Below are positions 22,564 through 32,196 of a stretch of DNA of 64,000 bases, in pieces. Origin of the DNA: Nothopassalora personata (taxonomy: Eukaryota > Ascomycota > Dothideomycetes > Mycosphaerellales > Mycosphaerellaceae); NCBI GenBank assembly GCA_033816765.1, contig CM066290.1, positions 3,782,001 to 3,846,000 on the forward strand, in the 5' to 3' direction. The position numbers were made by a program, and so were the translations under genes. Under the pieces are notes generated by a model. The model did no database searches, was not told the origin of the DNA, and was given only the letters and a program-made list of their open reading frames with translations. Position 1 is the first letter of the stretch; each line of letters starts with the position of its first letter.

Positions 22564-23369
22564 GCCAATGTCTTGCTGCTCGGGCGCGGAGGTGGAGGGG
22601 GACGGAGGTCTGCGGCCATGCTGGTTCTCCCCCTGCTGTGTTGTTGAGGAGATGTGTGTACGAGCTGTTGCGATGTTGCGAAGGCTCTTAGGTTAGGGAA
22701 TTTGAGGGTTGGAAGGCAGGGAAGAAAGGAGATAAAATTTAGAGATCATGGAAATCAGGCAGCAACTCTCAGGGGGCTGTTGCGAGTAGGAAGAAAGACG
22801 GCGGCACCAGCGACGACAAAGGCGCTATCAATAGCGACTCCTTTCCTCAAGAACGGTGGCAGTATGGATCGGGCAAATTCTGCTGGCTTGAGAGAAGGGA
22901 ATATTTCCTACTCTCAGGAGAAAAGAACGATGCGAGTACGAAGCTAAGCTTCGTAGCGACGGGAATACCGGCATGAGAATACACGATACCGCCCAAGAAT
23001 GCAGCCTTGCAGGTCTTGAGGTTAACAACGTGAATTGACTCCCAGTACGTCGAGGAAAACATCTCGTCCAAGCCAGTTGATATCATTACCAGGAAATACA
23101 TTACACATTCCATTAGGAGTCGGGGTTCGTACCAAGAATTTCTCCTTAACCATCCATCACGTACGGACTTTATGTTCCTCGCCCCTTAGGTTCAACAGCA
23201 TTTCCAGGCGATTCAGTATCTGGCGACGGGCTGTAATATCGGCGGAACAATATTACCTGCACCTGTGCCATATGTTGCTTGGACCGGACCAGTCGTCGAG
23301 GTGGTGCTTCCAGCGTGCTGCGTCGTTTCTGGGCCGTCGTTTGTGACTTAGTAGCCATTACACGTGGTG
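22564..23369. other. Intergenic region
   Basis: An 88-codon hydrophobic frame at 22847-23113 (- strand) could be part of a small membrane protein but has no partner exon I can define. Nothing else seen. Confidence 0.4.
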
Positions 23370-23867
23370 TTACCGTGGGGGAGCCAGGCCTGCCGTTGTG
23401 GATGGTGTAGTGACGTTCGCTGGGTGGGCAGTGTAAGCTGGCGCGGTGTTCGAAGCGGCTTCTTCGGGCATGGATTTCGTAGTGTCGTCAGTGGAGTAAG
23501 ATCCGTAGCCGTCCTCGATACCAGTGTCGTTGTGGCGCTTGTTGAAGGTCACCTCGGTGCCTCCGCCACCAGTCGATGGCTTGAGCGTCTTCTCGCCCTT
23601 TCGACGCTTGATGCAGAGGAAGATACAACTGGATGCCCTCGATTAGCTTGGACTCTATCAGTTGCCGTGGGATCGAGTCACTCACATTCCCAAGAGCAGG
23701 GCGAGGACGAAGACGCCGACGAGGACTCCGGTCAATACCCATCTGCCGAATCGATGCCACGCTGAGTGGTGATGACGGGTCTGGTGATTTGGAACTGCCG
23801 ACGTTGCTGAGACCAGTGCTCGCGTAGCTGAGGACGCAAGCGCAACGCCGAGTGGTGGGGAAGACAT
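23370..23867 (-). CDS. Single-span membrane protein, 146 aa
   Basis: Two exons, 23867-23686 and 23628-23370, with a 57-nt intron (23629-23685; GTGAGT donor, AAGCTAATC branch region, ATCCAG acceptor). Splicing joins 'GVLVGVFVLALLLG' to 'ICIFLCIKRRKGEK', making one continuous transmembrane helix (about 47-68) followed by a basic stop-transfer cluster. The N-terminal 45 residues are Ser/Ala/His-rich and possibly outside the membrane; the C-terminal 75 residues are polar, Thr/Pro/Gly-rich and probably cytoplasmic. That the splice completes the helix is good evidence for the model. No family recognised. Similar short bitopic proteins with SKG6-like layout are common in fungi. Confidence 0.62.
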
Positions 23868-24691
23868 TTTGTTACGGAATCGATAATGCGACAGGAGCTT
23901 TAAGGAAGTGTGGTGATGAGTATAGACTGTTGGAGCCGGGGCGAAGCACAAATAAAAGCCGCGCGCCGCTGAACAGTACTTATCTTCTGCTTTCAACATC
24001 GTCATCGCCTAACGCCTGCCGTACACTCTCCAAACGATTCAAAGTAGCGCAGCGACGATGTTGGCAGTGTGTTAGATGTGACGTGCACAATTGATGCAAG
24101 ATCGAGCACAGCTATCTGGTATGCTTTCCATGATCTTGGAGGGAAGCGCTCTTTGCGCTGGCGACGCTTGGGGGTCGTGGACTCGCATTTGCGCATGAAC
24201 TTTCCTGTTGGGACAATCAAGTGGCTGCCACCTCGATCGTAGGTTGTTGCTGCCCTGAGGGAGATTTGGCCGGCGTGCCGACGAGGACTTGTGGTTCATT
24301 CTTGCAGAGGCGATAGAAGCCCTCGGCTGCTCGGCATGGCACGGAGAACATCATGAGTGGCAACCTTTCAGGCGGGTGTTGACCAAGGTAATTCGATCCA
24401 TCGTCTGAACATTGCCATAGAAGACACCAACACCAGGTGTGCTGTGTTGTTGATAATGGTATTTGTCGAGAGGAGGTGGATCATTGCTTGCAACACGAGT
24501 AGTGGGAATCATCGACGCGACATGTTCGCGCACGTGTTCTTTAGCAACAGCAAGGTCTTGATATCCTCCCTCGTACTGCATGATAGTCGATGATTCTTCT
24601 TTCCTGTTGCCGTGACATATGGTGATGTACATGTACAGTTGTTGGAGTTGTTGAACAGAAAGGCGTCCTGTAAAGCGCTAGGATGATGCAT
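23868..24691. other. Last gene-side intergenic DNA before the repeat block
   Basis: No supported gene. Composition is normal until about 24,690, then changes abruptly to AT-rich, CA/TG-poor sequence. Confidence 0.5.
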
Positions 24692-24891
24692 GGATAGCAG
24701 GTTTTAAGGGTGACATAACCTGATTAAGTGTGGTAATTACTTGTCTTTAGGAAATGAGATTAGGCACCTAAATTATAGGGATTAAGGGCTTCTTATTAAA
24801 AGAAGACTTATATAAGCACCTTAAGGGTACTACTACTTATAATGAACATAGTTTTTTATACCCTAATTTCTAGACTTAATACCCTAGTTCT

Positions 24892-25075
24892 TGTCACGGG
24901 CAGCCCGCGACCCTTCACTGACGATGCGTCGTCCCGGCGGAACCTCGGACCTTCCGCATCGGGTTAGCGCGGCTTGGCGATGCTTTATCTATCCGCCGCG
25001 CCTCGCGCTCCTCTTTCGTAGCTTCGTAGAACAACAACTATCTCATTCGGACCCTATGGTACGCGCGCCCTTACA
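24892..25075 (+). repeat. E1 5' LTR (184 bp)
   Basis: Identical to 32008-32191 by eye. A TTTATCT TATA-like sequence sits at about 24983; the candidate start of transcription, judged from the self-priming match, is near 25026. Confidence 0.96.
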
Positions 25076-25077
25076 GT

Positions 25078-25086
25078 TTGTTCTAC
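25078..25086 (+). promoter_or_regulatory. E1 primer-binding site, self-priming type
   Basis: TTGTTCTAC, starting 2 nt after the LTR, is the exact reverse complement of GTAGAACAA inside the LTR (25026-25034). No tRNA-type site beginning TGG occurs at this place. This arrangement is known from Tf1/sushi elements, whose mRNA 5' end primes reverse transcription. Confidence 0.65.
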
Positions 25087-25244
25087 CTCCCTACCCAGAT
25101 CGCGGATCCAGGTAAGGGACGCGTAACAACAGGAACAGACTCACAGAACCGCGCACGGCGTAGATACAGAACTCGCGACTCGCAACATCGCAACAGAGGC
25201 AAACGGATTCAGAACACGGAACACGGTAAGGCACTAAGCAACAG

Positions 25245-27278
25245 ATGCCCAAGGAAACCAACGCACCAAAGGCCTCAGCAACAGGCCGCGTTGAAGGAAA
25301 CAACATGACTTCCCAGCAGTCACAGACACAAGGCAAGCGCACCTCTCTTTTCCCCGACCTCTCCAGTTTCGACAGTCAGACACAAGGAGACGACACTCGG
25401 CGAGTCACAGTTGACACCGGTGTCGCGCTTCAGCAAGAGCTGGACAAGGCATGGAACAAAGCACAAGACAGGGAGCAGAACGGTGAGCTTGATTTCACAG
25501 AACTCTTCGAGCCCAGGGTGGGAGAAGAGGAGGACACACCAGTCTTCATTTCACACGACGAAGCCGAACACATCGCTGCCGCCGACTTCCAGAACATCAC
25601 CGCCGAAGACCTGGCCACACTGACCAAGGAACACCCGAAGACCGTCCACGATTTCGTGCTACGAGGATTCAACACTGCCATCATATCTAGCCAACAACTC
25701 GATGTGATGCAACGCGCCAATGCACTTCAGAACAAGCAGTACCGTACGCTGTATGCCGAGTACGATCGCATCCACGGGATGCTCAAGACCGAACAGACCG
25801 CCCTCGCGAAGATGGCCCAGGACCTTAAGAATAAGAACGCCGACACCCTCAAACTCAAGGCTGTCGAGAAGAAGTACAAGGATGCGAACGAGCTATGTCA
25901 GCAGTTCGCCGATATCACCGACTCGGAGAAGAAGAAGAGCCAGGCATTACAAGCTGAGGTTGATGACCTGAAGGTCCGTCTGCAAGCAGCAGAGGACCAG
26001 GCACGAGGACGTCGTTCGCGCTCGCGCCCACGCTCACGCCCACGATCACCACCACCCCGCGAGACCTCACTCGAGGTGCTCCAGCGTCGGTACCGTGAGG
26101 CGGCAGCAGGAGGAGGTGGCGGAGGAGACGATGATGACGATGGCAATGGAGACAAGGACAGGGATCGCCGTGGTCGTGACCATGACCGACCACGTCGTGA
26201 TGAGCGCCAAGGCACACAAGGCACGCAGCGGTCAGGCGGTGGTCGCAGCAACCGCACGCAGCAGACACCTCTCGTGGACCTGCCGGAGCGTCTCATCAAC
26301 ATCGACCCCACCCTCGACCGCAGCATGAAGATCGGCAAGGGTGTGCCTGACCCAAAGAAGTTCAAGAACGATGACGACCCGACTTATGACAGCTGGTACA
26401 CAAGCATCCTGCTGAAGTTGACAGTCGCGACGTTCCGCACTGAACAGGACGCCCTACGCTTCCTGTATGGATGGACGGACGGTGAGGTGCAGAAGACTGT
26501 GAAGCCTCGCATCCCCATCCCCGGGCACCAGGCTTTCAACGAGTTCATGACTGGCGAAGAACTGTTGGACTGGATGACTCGACAGTACGGCGTCCGCAAC
26601 GAGGCCACCAAGGCTGCAGTGGACATCACTACCTGCAAACAGGCTCAGAAGGAGAACTTCGTCCCATTCTTCGCACGCTATTCCAAGCTGAGGGCATGGG
26701 TTGACTGGAGTGACGAGACCGAGTTGATGCTGTTCCGCACACGCCTCAACAAGCGCTACTACATCAAGACCTTCGGAGACCGCGAGGTGGACCGACGTCT
26801 GAACAGCATGCAGGACGTGATCGAAGAGTGCACTGCACTGGACGAGCAGTTCTACGAGACCGAGCAGCTGTACCCTCAAGAGAACAACAACCGCCCACGC
26901 GGCAATGGAGGAGGCAACCAGAACGGCAACGGCAACGGCAACCAGAACCAGGGCAACACAGCTGCAGCTGCAGCCGCTGGTGCTGCCGGCGCCGTCGTTC
27001 AGCGCCCACCACAGTACGTAGGCACCAAGAAGAAGGAAGACTTGCCAGCTCACCTTCGGGACCTCCCACCGCTCAACTATGAGGGTCGCGAGGAATTGAA
27101 GAAGCAGGGCAAGTGCTACCGATGCCGCACCGGACCCCACTTATCCAGCAATACCGAGTGCCCGATGTATGGCTACGACGGCGACTATCGCCCACCGCGC
27201 CCGCGTAACAACAACGGAGGCAACACCAACCTCAGTTCCCTGGCCGCCGGGCAGGGAAATGGCGAGGCCACTGCCTAA
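25245..27278 (+). CDS. E1 Gag, 677 aa
   Basis: Structural protein of the virus-like particle. Residues 1-250 are polar with a coiled coil ('QALQAEVDDLKVRLQAAEDQ'); then an Arg/Ser/Pro-rich basic block and an Asp/Gly run; the capsid-like region follows ('PDPKKFKNDDDPTYDSWYTS', 'KQAQKENFVPFFARYSKLRA', 'LFRTRLNKRYYIKTF'). An Asn/Gly/Gln-rich linker leads to one zinc-knuckle-like motif, C-Y-R-C-R-T-G-P-H then 6 residues to C, that is CX2CX4HX6C rather than the standard CX2CX4HX4C. The last codons carry the frameshift heptamer used to reach pol. The ATG at 25245 is the first in this frame after the LTR. Confidence 0.93.
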   Translation: MPKETNAPKASATGRVEGNNMTSQQSQTQGKRTSLFPDLSSFDSQTQGDDTRRVTVDTGVALQQELDKAWNKAQDREQNGELDFTELFEPRVGEEEDTPVFISHDEAEHIAAADFQNITAEDLATLTKEHPKTVHDFVLRGFNTAIISSQQLDVMQRANALQNKQYRTLYAEYDRIHGMLKTEQTALAKMAQDLKNKNADTLKLKAVEKKYKDANELCQQFADITDSEKKKSQALQAEVDDLKVRLQAAEDQARGRRSRSRPRSRPRSPPPRETSLEVLQRRYREAAAGGGGGGDDDDDGNGDKDRDRRGRDHDRPRRDERQGTQGTQRSGGGRSNRTQQTPLVDLPERLINIDPTLDRSMKIGKGVPDPKKFKNDDDPTYDSWYTSILLKLTVATFRTEQDALRFLYGWTDGEVQKTVKPRIPIPGHQAFNEFMTGEELLDWMTRQYGVRNEATKAAVDITTCKQAQKENFVPFFARYSKLRAWVDWSDETELMLFRTRLNKRYYIKTFGDREVDRRLNSMQDVIEECTALDEQFYETEQLYPQENNNRPRGNGGGNQNGNGNGNQNQGNTAAAAAAGAAGAVVQRPPQYVGTKKKEDLPAHLRDLPPLNYEGREELKKQGKCYRCRTGPHLSSNTECPMYGYDGDYRPPRPRNNNGGNTNLSSLAAGQGNGEATA

Positions 27279-27294
27279 GCGTGGCAGACAGTGG
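27254..27294 (+). promoter_or_regulatory. E1 -1 ribosomal frameshift signal
   Basis: The heptamer G_GGA_AAT (27254-27260) is in gag phase and matches X_XXY_YYZ. After a 7-nt spacer (27261-27267) a hairpin can form: CCACTG (27268-27273) with CAGTGG (27289-27294), or CTGCC (27271-27275) with GGCAG (27283-27287). The -1 frame is open from the heptamer straight into pol, and the gag stop lies 15 nt downstream. Confidence 0.75.
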
Positions 27295-30200
27295 TCAACC
27301 GAACAACCAAGGACAGAAAGAGCATGAGATTGAGAGACACAGAGTGCAAGAGCAAGACACGGATACAGACTATGGTGAGGAGCTGAAGATATCGGCCTGC
27401 GCATTGGAGCCGCAGCAACCAGATGTACACCCTCACATAGTACTCCCAGTAATGATACAGCATGGGAAGGCACGAGGCCTTGTAGACTCTGCTTCCACCT
27501 CTCTCTTTCTCGACTGGAAGTTCACACGCAAACACAGAATACCCTTGATACCCCTTGTGCGCAACAAGAACCTGACCCTTGGGGATGGTAAGGCTGCTGC
27601 ACGTCGCATCACGCACGTAGCCCTCGTCGATGTTGATATCGACGGTCATCACGAGCAAATGCTATGCTACATAACCGACCTCGAATACGACATCGTCCTG
27701 GGCCTGCCGTGGCTGAGCACGCACAACCCAAACATCTTCTGGGAGACCGGTGAAGTGGCACTCAGATCAGACTACTGCTTTGGTCACTGTCTTAAGAACA
27801 AGACATCGACAACAGTCCAGTCCCTGAACCATCGACACCGACAACGTAAGGAAGCAATGAAATATGGACCAGAGCCCTTCACCGATGATCGCAGCTTCAC
27901 GGCAGGAGGGGCAGAAGCAGAACTGAACCTATCCTCGATGGGCCTGTACGACGATGATGAGGAAGTCGAGTGTATAGGCGTCACGCAGCGCGCCTTCGAG
28001 ATGTACGCGCACCGACCTGGCGCTGAATGTTTCTACATACTATCTACCGGCAAAGAGGACGAAGAAGGCGATGGTGAGATCAAGCTGAGCGCAATGGCAG
28101 CTGATGACCTGGATCAGTTCCTGAACAAGGAGTTCAACCATAACCCGAAGGAGAAGCTCCCACCAGAATACCATGATCTCGTAGATGCATTCTCAGCGAA
28201 AGACCATGAAGGACTTCCTCCTCACAGACCTGGAATCGACCACGAAATTCACATCAAGCCTGATGGGCCCCAAGAACCGCCATACCGTAAGCCCTACGGA
28301 CTGGCGCCTCAGGAGAATGAAGCAGTCAAGAAGTGGGTCACCGAACAGGAGCAACAAGGCAAAGTCCGGCCAGCAGGACAGAAGACGAGCCAATCGCCGG
28401 CACCAGTACTGGTAGTCAGAAAGCCAGGCGGTGGACTGCGCGTGTGCATCGACTACCGAGGACTCAATGCGATCACTATCAAGAACAGGTACCCTATACC
28501 GCTAATCCAAGAGACACTGAACCGCATGCACGGCAAGAGGTACTTCACGAAGCTGGACATCGTCGCAGCCTTCAACAAGCTTCGCATTGCAGAAGGGCAC
28601 GAATGGCTTACAGCATTCGCTACACGATATGGGGTGTACGAATGTCTTGTGTTACCATTCGGCCTATGCAATGGCCCTGCGTCGTTTCAGTCATACATTA
28701 ACAGCGTGTTACAAGAACACCTGGATGACTTCGTCTCCGCGTACCTGGACGACGTTTTAATTTTTAGCGACACACTGGAGGAGCACATCGAACATGTGCG
28801 CAAGGTACTAGCAAAATTGAGGGATGCCGGACTGACGGTCGACATCGACAAGTGCGAGTTCCACCAGCAGCGAGTTAAGTACCTGGGACTTATTATCACC
28901 CCAGATGGCATCGAAATGGACCCAGAGAAGCTTGAATGTATCCAGTCATGGGAAGCACCTTCCAACCTCAAGGATGTGCAGGCGTTCCTCGGATTCGCCA
29001 ACTTTTACAGACGGTTCATCGAGGCCTTCTCACGCCTCGCAGCGCCGCTGACCGAATTGACCAAGTCAAATGGACCTAGTAATCATAAGAATCGCAGGGT
29101 TGACTGGACACCAGCATGCCAAGCAGCATTTGACGCTCTGAAGGCAGCATTCAGCAAAGCCGGTATGCTCGCACACTATGTGCCCGGTAGGCAAACAGTA
29201 GTCGTAACGGACTCATCAGATTTCGTGAACGCCGGAGTGCTTTCTCAGTACGACGAGGAAGGCGTGCTTCACCCTGTAGCATTCTATTCAAAGAAGCTGA
29301 GCCCGCAGGAATGCAACTATGAGATTTATGACAAGGAGCTTCTAGCGATTATTAAGGCCTTCGAGGAATGGCGCCCGGAGTTGGCCTGCGAGGCGGATGA
29401 TGACACCATCGAACCCGTGAAGGTGTTCACGGATCACAAGAACTTGGAGTACTTTATGACCACTAAGCAGCTGAATCGGCGCCAGGCACGTTGGGCCGAA
29501 TTCCTGTCCCAGTTCAACTTCCGTATTGTCTATCGACCAGGTGTCCAAGGCACAAAGCCTGACAGCCTCACGAGACGCAGCCAGGACCTTCCGCAGGGGG
29601 TGGACGATCCGCGAAATCAGCATCAGCATCAGACGTTGCTGCCGCCTGAGCGATTTCTTAAGATCGACTCGATGCGCGCAACTGTCGAAGATGCGGCTGA
29701 GGATGTTGCACCTGTTGAGAACACACCTACCGCACCAATTGAGGAAGCCCTGAACCCGGAGGCCACCGAATTCATACCGTCCACGCAGACGCAGACAGCA
29801 TCCGAGACGGAACAGGAAGCCGAACTCGAGTACAGAATGACAATGGCTTATGCCGCGGATGCAGACCTGAAGTCAGCTATCAGAGCCCTGCAGAAGGGCG
29901 AGACCCCAGCACTCCTTCAGAAAGCGAAGGTGCATCCAGTACACTGCAAGGTCGAAGGGGACCTGCTGTACGTCCGTAACCAGTATAATGACTGGAGTCT
30001 ATGGGTGCCAGAGGACCAGAAGCTCCGCACTCGGATAGTCAAGATGAACCATGACACCCCAGCGGCCGGTCACCCAGGCAGAGCCCGCACCTACGAGCTC
30101 GTTGCACGTGAATTCTACTGGCCTGGTTTGGCTAGATCTGTGCGCAGATACAACGCGAATTGCCGCAGGTGCCGCACGACGAAATCTGTGCATACCCAGC

Positions 30201-32083
30201 CACCTGGATTACTGCACCCACTTTCGGTGCCAGAACGACCTTGGCAACACATCGCAGTTGACTTTGTGGTTGACCTGCCACCAAGCGAACTCGACGGCAT
30301 GACTTACACCAATGTTATGACAGTCACCGACAGACTCACTAAGGAAGTGGAACTGATACCCATCGGCGCGATGACAGCGCAGAACGCGGCGCGACTTTTC
30401 TTAAAGCACGTGTTCACCCGGCATGGCCTCCCAGAAACCATCACGTCTGATCGCGGAAAGCAGTTCATCGCCACTTTCTGGAAGCGCCTATGCAAGATGC
30501 TGCGCATCAGCAGGAAGCTGAGTTCCTCCTACCACCCTGAAACGGATGGGCAATCAGAACGCACTAACCAAGAGATGGAACAGTACTTACGCACCTTCAC
30601 GAATGAGGCACAGAGCGACTGGGCCGACTGGCTGTGCTTAGCGCAGTTCGCTATTAACAACCGAGTGTCGGAGACCACTGGAGTGTCACCGTTCTACGCC
30701 AATGTTGGATATAACCCAGAGTTCACCGAGCGTATCGATTTGCAAGCAGGCAAGGACCGACACATGACAACCCTTCAGCGACTCGACAGCAAGTCAGCCG
30801 AAGCCTTCGCCAAACGCATCTGTGAGCTACATCGCAATCTTCAAGAGAACATGAGGATGTCACAGGCGCTGCAAGCCGAAGCAGCAAACAGGCACCGAAG
30901 CATCCCACCAGACTACAAGGTTGGCGACTGGGTGTATCTAAGCACGAAGAACATTCGCACCACTCGACCATCCAAGAAGCTGGACCGCAGATATGCAGGA
31001 CCGTACCAGATCACGGAGGTGATGCCCGCTAGGCTGTCATACAAGCTGAACCTGTCGGATGCATTGAGCGGACTCGATAATTGCTTCCACACCTCCCTGT
31101 TACAGCGAGCCGACAACCCCGATCTCCCACCGCTCGAGGGACAGCACCTGGCACCGCCGCCGCCAGTGGCCATCGAACCCGACACAACTGCAGCTGACGC
31201 AGTCGCCGATGTCACAGTCACAGCCCCGGCACCAGAATATGAGGTGGACAAGATCTTGGACATGTACACGCGGAAGCGCGCAGGCAAAGTGAAGAAGGGA
31301 AAGAAGCGCAAGGTGGACACTTGGTACAAGGTGCGATGGACTGGCTATCAGGATATGGAGGCCGGAGAGACTTGGCAACCTGCAGAGGACCTGTTTGTGA
31401 GGGCAGCCGCCGCTCTTGCGGACTTTCACCACAGCCGGCCGGATTTGCCCACGCCTCAGGGCTTCGCAACGCCATCTGACTGGTCTCCAGTCAATGAGGT
31501 GCTCGGACTTAACACGATCAGGGTCGACAGAGACACCGCCACAAATAAGCCTAGCCGAGCCTTGCCTCTGATAGAATCTGGTCAGCGCATGTTCACTACG
31601 CACCGCTACGATGATCAGGTTACAGGAAAGTCCGTCGTCCCAACTGAGGATCACGGTGCAAGCCGCCGCCCTCAGCTCTACGACAGAACAGACAGTTGTA
31701 CCGATGTTCTAGCGAACCCTGCAGAGCCTGCATTGATACCCAACCTTGGTCAAAAGGATCAGACGCGAGCGTTCGCCGAAGAGGGGCTTAGGCCCTGGGC
31801 GTGCCAGCAGTATGAGCAAACAGAGTCTGATGCGCAAGCCGCAGCAGTAGTGACAGAGATGGAGGACGACCTTGAAGACGATTGGACGTTTGCACGATTA
31901 TGGAGTTCGACAGGCAAGGGTGATAAGTGGCCGCACAAGACGATGGATAGGCGAGTTAATGGACTGAACGCTCAGAGGACTGAGACGAGTTTTGAGAGGG
32001 GGGGTACTGTCACGGGCAGCCCGCGACCCTTCACTGACGATGCGTCGTCCCGGCGGAACCTCGGACCTTCCGCATCGGGTTAG
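27281..32083 (+). CDS. E1 Pol polyprotein (PR-RT-RH-IN-chromodomain), about 1600 aa
   Basis: Lies in the -1 frame relative to gag and begins without an ATG (first listed codon GTG), so it is probably made as a Gag-Pol fusion through the slippery site at 27254. Domains: aspartic protease with 'LVDSAST' (Asp near residue 69; DSA instead of the usual DSG/DTG) and 'DIVLGLPWL'; reverse transcriptase about 370-580 with 'LRVCIDYRGLNAITIKNRYP' and the catalytic YLDD at 488-491; RNase H about 640-770 with 'VVVTDSSDFVNAG' and 'FTDHKNLEYF'; integrase about 920-1150 with an HHCC zinc site, 'VDFVVDLP', 'TSDRGKQF' and 'DGQSERTNQ' supplying D, D and E; chromodomain about 1319-1385 with 'WYKVRWTGY' and 'ETWQPAEDL'. 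A further 210 residues without known domain follow, ending 76 nt inside the 3' LTR. Confidence 0.95.
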   Translation: MADSGQPNNQGQKEHEIERHRVQEQDTDTDYGEELKISACALEPQQPDVHPHIVLPVMIQHGKARGLVDSASTSLFLDWKFTRKHRIPLIPLVRNKNLTLGDGKAAARRITHVALVDVDIDGHHEQMLCYITDLEYDIVLGLPWLSTHNPNIFWETGEVALRSDYCFGHCLKNKTSTTVQSLNHRHRQRKEAMKYGPEPFTDDRSFTAGGAEAELNLSSMGLYDDDEEVECIGVTQRAFEMYAHRPGAECFYILSTGKEDEEGDGEIKLSAMAADDLDQFLNKEFNHNPKEKLPPEYHDLVDAFSAKDHEGLPPHRPGIDHEIHIKPDGPQEPPYRKPYGLAPQENEAVKKWVTEQEQQGKVRPAGQKTSQSPAPVLVVRKPGGGLRVCIDYRGLNAITIKNRYPIPLIQETLNRMHGKRYFTKLDIVAAFNKLRIAEGHEWLTAFATRYGVYECLVLPFGLCNGPASFQSYINSVLQEHLDDFVSAYLDDVLIFSDTLEEHIEHVRKVLAKLRDAGLTVDIDKCEFHQQRVKYLGLIITPDGIEMDPEKLECIQSWEAPSNLKDVQAFLGFANFYRRFIEAFSRLAAPLTELTKSNGPSNHKNRRVDWTPACQAAFDALKAAFSKAGMLAHYVPGRQTVVVTDSSDFVNAGVLSQYDEEGVLHPVAFYSKKLSPQECNYEIYDKELLAIIKAFEEWRPELACEADDDTIEPVKVFTDHKNLEYFMTTKQLNRRQARWAEFLSQFNFRIVYRPGVQGTKPDSLTRRSQDLPQGVDDPRNQHQHQTLLPPERFLKIDSMRATVEDAAEDVAPVENTPTAPIEEALNPEATEFIPSTQTQTASETEQEAELEYRMTMAYAADADLKSAIRALQKGETPALLQKAKVHPVHCKVEGDLLYVRNQYNDWSLWVPEDQKLRTRIVKMNHDTPAAGHPGRARTYELVAREFYWPGLARSVRRYNANCRRCRTTKSVHTQPPGLLHPLSVPERPWQHIAVDFVVDLPPSELDGMTYTNVMTVTDRLTKEVELIPIGAMTAQNAARLFLKHVFTRHGLPETITSDRGKQFIATFWKRLCKMLRISRKLSSSYHPETDGQSERTNQEMEQYLRTFTNEAQSDWADWLCLAQFAINNRVSETTGVSPFYANVGYNPEFTERIDLQAGKDRHMTTLQRLDSKSAEAFAKRICELHRNLQENMRMSQALQAEAANRHRSIPPDYKVGDWVYLSTKNIRTTRPSKKLDRRYAGPYQITEVMPARLSYKLNLSDALSGLDNCFHTSLLQRADNPDLPPLEGQHLAPPPPVAIEPDTTAADAVADVTVTAPAPEYEVDKILDMYTRKRAGKVKKGKKRKVDTWYKVRWTGYQDMEAGETWQPAEDLFVRAAAALADFHHSRPDLPTPQGFATPSDWSPVNEVLGLNTIRVDRDTATNKPSRALPLIESGQRMFTTHRYDDQVTGKSVVPTEDHGASRRPQLYDRTDSCTDVLANPAEPALIPNLGQKDQTRAFAEEGLRPWACQQYEQTESDAQAAAVVTEMEDDLEDDWTFARLWSSTGKGDKWPHKTMDRRVNGLNAQRTETSFERGGTVTGSPRPFTDDASSRRNLGPSASG
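31994..32004 (+). promoter_or_regulatory. E1 polypurine tract
   Basis: GAGAGGGGGGG ends 3 nt before the 3' LTR, the expected priming site for plus-strand DNA synthesis. It overlaps the 3' end of pol. Confidence 0.85.
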
Positions 32084-32191
32084 CGCGGCTTGGCGATGCT
32101 TTATCTATCCGCCGCGCCTCGCGCTCCTCTTTCGTAGCTTCGTAGAACAACAACTATCTCATTCGGACCCTATGGTACGCGCGCCCTTACA
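32008..32191 (+). repeat. E1 3' LTR (184 bp)
   Basis: Identical to the 5' LTR. It supplies the pol stop codon (32081-32083). Followed by the GTTCT duplication. Confidence 0.96.
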
Positions 32192-32196
32192 GTTCT

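Larger units (their letters stand above)
24892..32191 (+). mobile_element. E1: intact Ty3/Gypsy chromovirus, 7.3 kb
   Basis: Bounded by identical 184-bp LTRs starting TGTCACGG and ending CTTACA, and flanked by the 5-bp target duplication GTTCT (24887-24891 and 32192-32196). It holds an intact gag frame (25245-27278) and an intact pol frame (27281-32083) with protease, reverse transcriptase, RNase H, integrase and chromodomain. A self-complementary primer site follows the 5' LTR and a polypurine tract precedes the 3' LTR. No RIP is visible inside, while both flanks are RIP-mutated, so insertion is recent and came after local RIP. Everything needed for transposition appears present. Confidence 0.96.

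Noticed and set aside
25076..25095. Conventional tRNA primer-binding site in E1
   Set aside because: No TGG-starting tRNA 3' complement follows the LTR; the self-complementary match is better.
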